Translations under genes and position numbers: made by a program
NCBI GenBank assembly: GCA_003157175.1
Contig: PMIQ01000152.1
Location: forward strand, 1 to 9,739
Reading direction: 5' to 3'
DNA from: Chloroflexota bacterium
GTDB lineage: Bacteria > Chloroflexota > Limnocylindria > Limnocylindrales > CSP1-4
DNA: 9,739 nucleotides
Shown: positions 6,195 to 9,739 of the stretch, in pieces
Layout of the letters: the number at the start of each line of letters is the position of its first letter
How positions within the stretch are numbered: position 1 is the first letter of the stretch
The notes under the pieces: generated by a model
Seen by the model: the letters and a program-made list of their open reading frames with translations, nothing else
Told to the model about the DNA's origin: nothing
Database searches by the model: none

Positions 6195-6555
6195 GTGGTT
6201 CTCCTATCCTCGCCGCCGCGGCAGCGGCGTTGCGGCGCGCTCTTCCTGGTCGGCCGTAACGTGGACCACAACCATACCGCCTCCCGCATGCGGCCGGATG
6301 CTCGCTTCATGGTCGGGACGGCACGTAACGCCCCATTATCGGAGGGTGCGTGCGACGGCGAGCCCCTTGCCTTCGCGGCCCGGTCCTGTGCCGCATCCCC
6401 GCCGGAGAATCGCACCCAGACGACTCTCTCCGCACCGGCGCTCAGCTGTCGATCTCGTAGTCGCCGAAGAGAGTCCTGATGCGATCGGGATGTCCTGGCT
6501 GGCGCACCTGGTTCGACAAGAGCGACCCAAGACTTTCTTCTCATGAAGTAGGCGG
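6195..6555. other. Divergent intergenic region between telA and the leuA leader
   Basis: About 360 bases with no believable gene; the open frames have no codon pattern or family resemblance. The telA ribosome binding site lies at its left end. GACTCTCT (6422-6429) and AGAGAGTC (6468-6475) form a perfect 8-bp inverted repeat 38 nt apart, of unknown meaning. No clear telA promoter could be picked; TATGGT at 6276-6271 is a weak candidate. Confidence 0.4.
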
Positions 6556-6595
6556 TTTCCCGATCCGGTGCCACAGGCTACACTGTGCCGCACCA
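6556..6595 (+). promoter_or_regulatory. Promoter of the leuA leader
   Basis: A -10 box TACACT at 6579-6584 with a poor -35 (TTTCCC at 6556-6561, 17-nt spacing) would place the transcription start at about 6591. That is only some 5 nt before the leader-peptide ATG at 6596. CACAG (6572-6576) and CTGTG (6583-6587) form an inverted repeat around the -10 box and might be an operator. No ribosome binding site fits before the leader ATG, so it is probably read from a nearly leaderless mRNA. Confidence 0.5.
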
Positions 6596-6635
6596 ATGAA
6601 CAGGAATCCCTTCGACAGCAGCCTGCTCCTTACCT

Positions 6636-6637
<2 letters not shown>
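6596..6637 (+). CDS. leuL: Leucine-rich leader peptide of the leuA attenuator
   Basis: A 13-codon frame encoding MNRNPFDSSLLLT, with three consecutive leucine codons (CTG CTC CTT) just before the end. It stops at TGA 6635-6637, immediately before the first base of a strong hairpin. The position between a promoter and a terminator upstream of leuA is the classic arrangement of amino-acid attenuation: a ribosome short of leucyl-tRNA stalls on these codons and changes how the RNA behind folds. The leuL symbol reflects this role, not sequence similarity, which is hardly measurable for so short a peptide. Confidence 0.85.
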
Positions 6638-8524
<1,887 letters not shown>

Positions 8525-8559
8525 CGGTCGATCGGTCCCGACCGCTGCCCCGCCGGGGC
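8525..8559 (+). terminator. GC hairpins after leuA (weak terminator candidate)
   Basis: CGGTCG (8525-8530) with CGACCG (8539-8544), then GCCCC (8547-8551) with GGGGC (8555-8559), form two back-to-back hairpins starting at the base after the leuA stop. No T tract follows, so termination is a guess. Confidence 0.3.
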
Positions 8560-8589
8560 GGCGAGAGCGCCATGTCTCGGAGGACCGCC

Positions 8590-8601
8590 TACACTCGGGC
8601 C
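8590..8601 (+). promoter_or_regulatory. -10 box for a leaderless transcript
   Basis: TACACT at 8590-8595 followed by six bases and then ATG 8602 puts the predicted transcription start on the A of the ATG. This decides for ATG 8602 over ATG 8572; neither has a well-placed ribosome binding site. The -35 region is not recognisable. Confidence 0.5.
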
Positions 8602-9036
8602 ATGAGTCTCTGGTCAGGCCTCGAGCGGCGCTACATGCGGTTCCACGAGGCGCTCTACGTCTTCACCGACGGCCGCGTGGGTCACCGCCTGATCGGTGTG
8701 CCCACGCTCCTGCTGCGCACCAAGGGCAAGCGCACCGGGCTGCCCAGGACGGCCGCGCTCGTCTACGCGCGGGACGGCGACGGGTACGTCCTGGTCGCAT
8801 CTAACCACGGCTACGACCGACCGCCCGGCTGGTTCGTCAACCTGGAGGCCGAGGCGCGGGTCAGTGTCCAGGTTGGGAGGGTTCGGACCGACGGCATCGC
8901 CGCCGTCGTGTCCGCCGGGGACCCCGACTACGGGCGCCTCTGGAAGCTCGTGAACCGGACCAACCACGACCGTTACGACGGCTATCAGTCGAAGACGGCT
9001 CGTCCCATACCGCTCGTCGTCATCCGGCCGGCATGA
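8602..9036 (+). CDS. Deazaflavin (F420)-dependent nitroreductase family protein, DUF385
   Basis: A small split-barrel flavin-reductase-like protein of the F420H2-dependent Ddn type, members of which reduce quinones, nitro compounds or other hydride acceptors in the cytoplasm or at the membrane. The 144 residues give the usual size. The core reads LLLRTKGKRTGLPRTAALVY (37-55), then DGDGYVLVASNHG (58-70), PPGWFVNLEAEARVSVQVG (74-92), and a final RPIPLVVI. The basic RTKGKRTG segment is where relatives hold the F420 tail, and the ASNHG and GWFVNL stretches line the cofactor site. It stands alone downstream of leuA with its own probable promoter, so a link to leucine synthesis is not implied. It suggests that the organism makes F420. 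The substrate is unknown. Confidence 0.9.
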   Translation: MSLWSGLERRYMRFHEALYVFTDGRVGHRLIGVPTLLLRTKGKRTGLPRTAALVYARDGDGYVLVASNHGYDRPPGWFVNLEAEARVSVQVGRVRTDGIAAVVSAGDPDYGRLWKLVNRTNHDRYDGYQSKTARPIPLVVIRPA

Positions 9037-9155
9037 GCGTGGCGGGCGGCCGATGCGGTGGGCAGCGGCTCCTGAACCACGAGTCCCGCGCCAGAGGTTT
9101 ACGGCGGATTGCGTTCGCGGCCCGAGTGGCCCGCCGGCCGCGGCGCACGATCCGG

Positions 9156-9167
9156 TAAGGTTCAGCT
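9156..9167 (+). promoter_or_regulatory. -10 box or ribosome binding site before the Nramp-like gene
   Basis: TAAGGT at 9156-9161 lies exactly six bases before ATG 9168, the same spacing as TACACT before ATG 8602, and could be the -10 box of a leaderless mRNA. The AAGG inside it could equally be a Shine-Dalgarno site at 7-nt spacing. Confidence 0.35.
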
Positions 9168-9739
9168 ATGAGCGTCACCGACAGCCTCCGAACCATCGGC
9201 GGTGCGATCCGTTCCCCGACCATCGGGCGCTGGCTCCGCATCGTTGGGCCGGCCTGGATCGTGATGCTCGCCGACGTGGACGCTCCCAGCGTGATCACGG
9301 CGGGTCAGGGCGGGACGGTCTCCGGTTACGCCCTGCTGCTCCCACTCTTCGCGCTCGTCCCGATCCTCTTTCTCGTGCAGGAGATGACCGCCCGTCTGGC
9401 TCTCGCGACCGGCAAGGGCCACGCCGAGCTGGTCCGGGCCCGCTACGGTCCGCGCTGGGCCGCGGTCACGGTCGCCGGCATGACCGTCATCAACTTCGTG
9501 GCGTATGTCTCAGAGTTCGCCGGGATCGCGCTGGGGGCGGCGATCCTCGGCATCCCGGCGCCCGTGGCGATAGTCGGTGCGCTGGTCCTGCACGCCGGCG
9601 CGGTGCTTACCGGCGGCTACTCGGTCTTCGAGCGGGGAGCGCTGTTGCTCTCTCTGGCGCTGTTCAGTTTCGTGGTCCTGGCGGTCGTGGGTCACCCGAA
9701 CCTGAGCCACCTGGCCGCCGACCTCAGCCCGATTCCCAG
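9168..9739 (+). CDS. Nramp-like divalent metal transporter, N-terminal part (cut by window edge)
   Basis: Inner-membrane carrier of the Nramp (MntH) superfamily; 190 codons are present and the frame runs off the end. Membrane helices are visible at about 24-36, 53-72, 98-118, 120-145 and 157-175. The first helix reads GPAWIVMLADVDAPSVITAG (27-46). In classical Nramps this place carries DPGN, whose Asp and Asn bind the metal. Here Asp 36 remains but the next three residues are Val, Asp 38 and Ala. The family-like ILFLVQEMTARLALATGKGH stretch follows at 66-85. Such changed motifs occur in divergent subgroups, including Nramp-related magnesium transporters, so manganese uptake should not be assumed. 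The sixth helix, which would help, lies outside the window. Confidence 0.85.
   Translation, partial: MSVTDSLRTIGGAIRSPTIGRWLRIVGPAWIVMLADVDAPSVITAGQGGTVSGYALLLPLFALVPILFLVQEMTARLALATGKGHAELVRARYGPRWAAVTVAGMTVINFVAYVSEFAGIALGAAILGIPAPVAIVGALVLHAGAVLTGGYSVFERGALLLSLALFSFVVLAVVGHPNLSHLAADLSPIP

Overview
This is a GC-rich bacterial chromosome segment. The gene set (a long LeuA of the actinobacterial type, an F420-type DUF385 nitroreductase, AbiE, TelA, an Nramp relative, several promoters set up for leaderless transcription) fits Actinobacteriota or Chloroflexota. The sequence alone does not decide between them.

Left part (1-1213). The N-terminal 127 codons of an ABC transporter ATPase lie on the minus strand. 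Just upstream on the same strand is what looks like the stump of an ECF sigma factor. Next, also on the minus strand, comes a tiny four-cysteine zinc-ribbon reading frame that standard gene calling misses because it has no usual start codon.

Middle (1214-4562, plus strand). An AbiEi/AbiEii toxin-antitoxin pair has a 4-nt overlap and an inverted repeat sitting on its -10 box. After a short intergenic stretch with two inverted repeats comes an ECF sigma factor. It overlaps a single-pass membrane protein whose outer part ends in a PCu(A)C-like domain, probably a sigma/anti-sigma pair. Tail to tail with that gene, on the minus strand, is a second copy of the zinc-ribbon frame (4559-4816). The two zinc-ribbon copies share a strongly conserved ~35-nt core at their 5' ends and bracket the AbiE plus sigma block in the same orientation. 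This pair is the most unusual thing in the window.

Right part (4926-9739). A TelA-family gene on the minus strand is divergent from leuA. leuA is preceded by a textbook leucine attenuator: a 13-residue leader peptide with three consecutive Leu codons, a pause hairpin, an alternative pairing and a perfect 9-bp terminator with a T tract. Downstream are a DUF385 F420-type oxidoreductase and the start of an Nramp-like transporter with a non-canonical first-helix motif. Both start six bases after a plausible -10 box, suggesting leaderless mRNAs.

No tRNA, rRNA, CRISPR array or insertion sequence was recognised.
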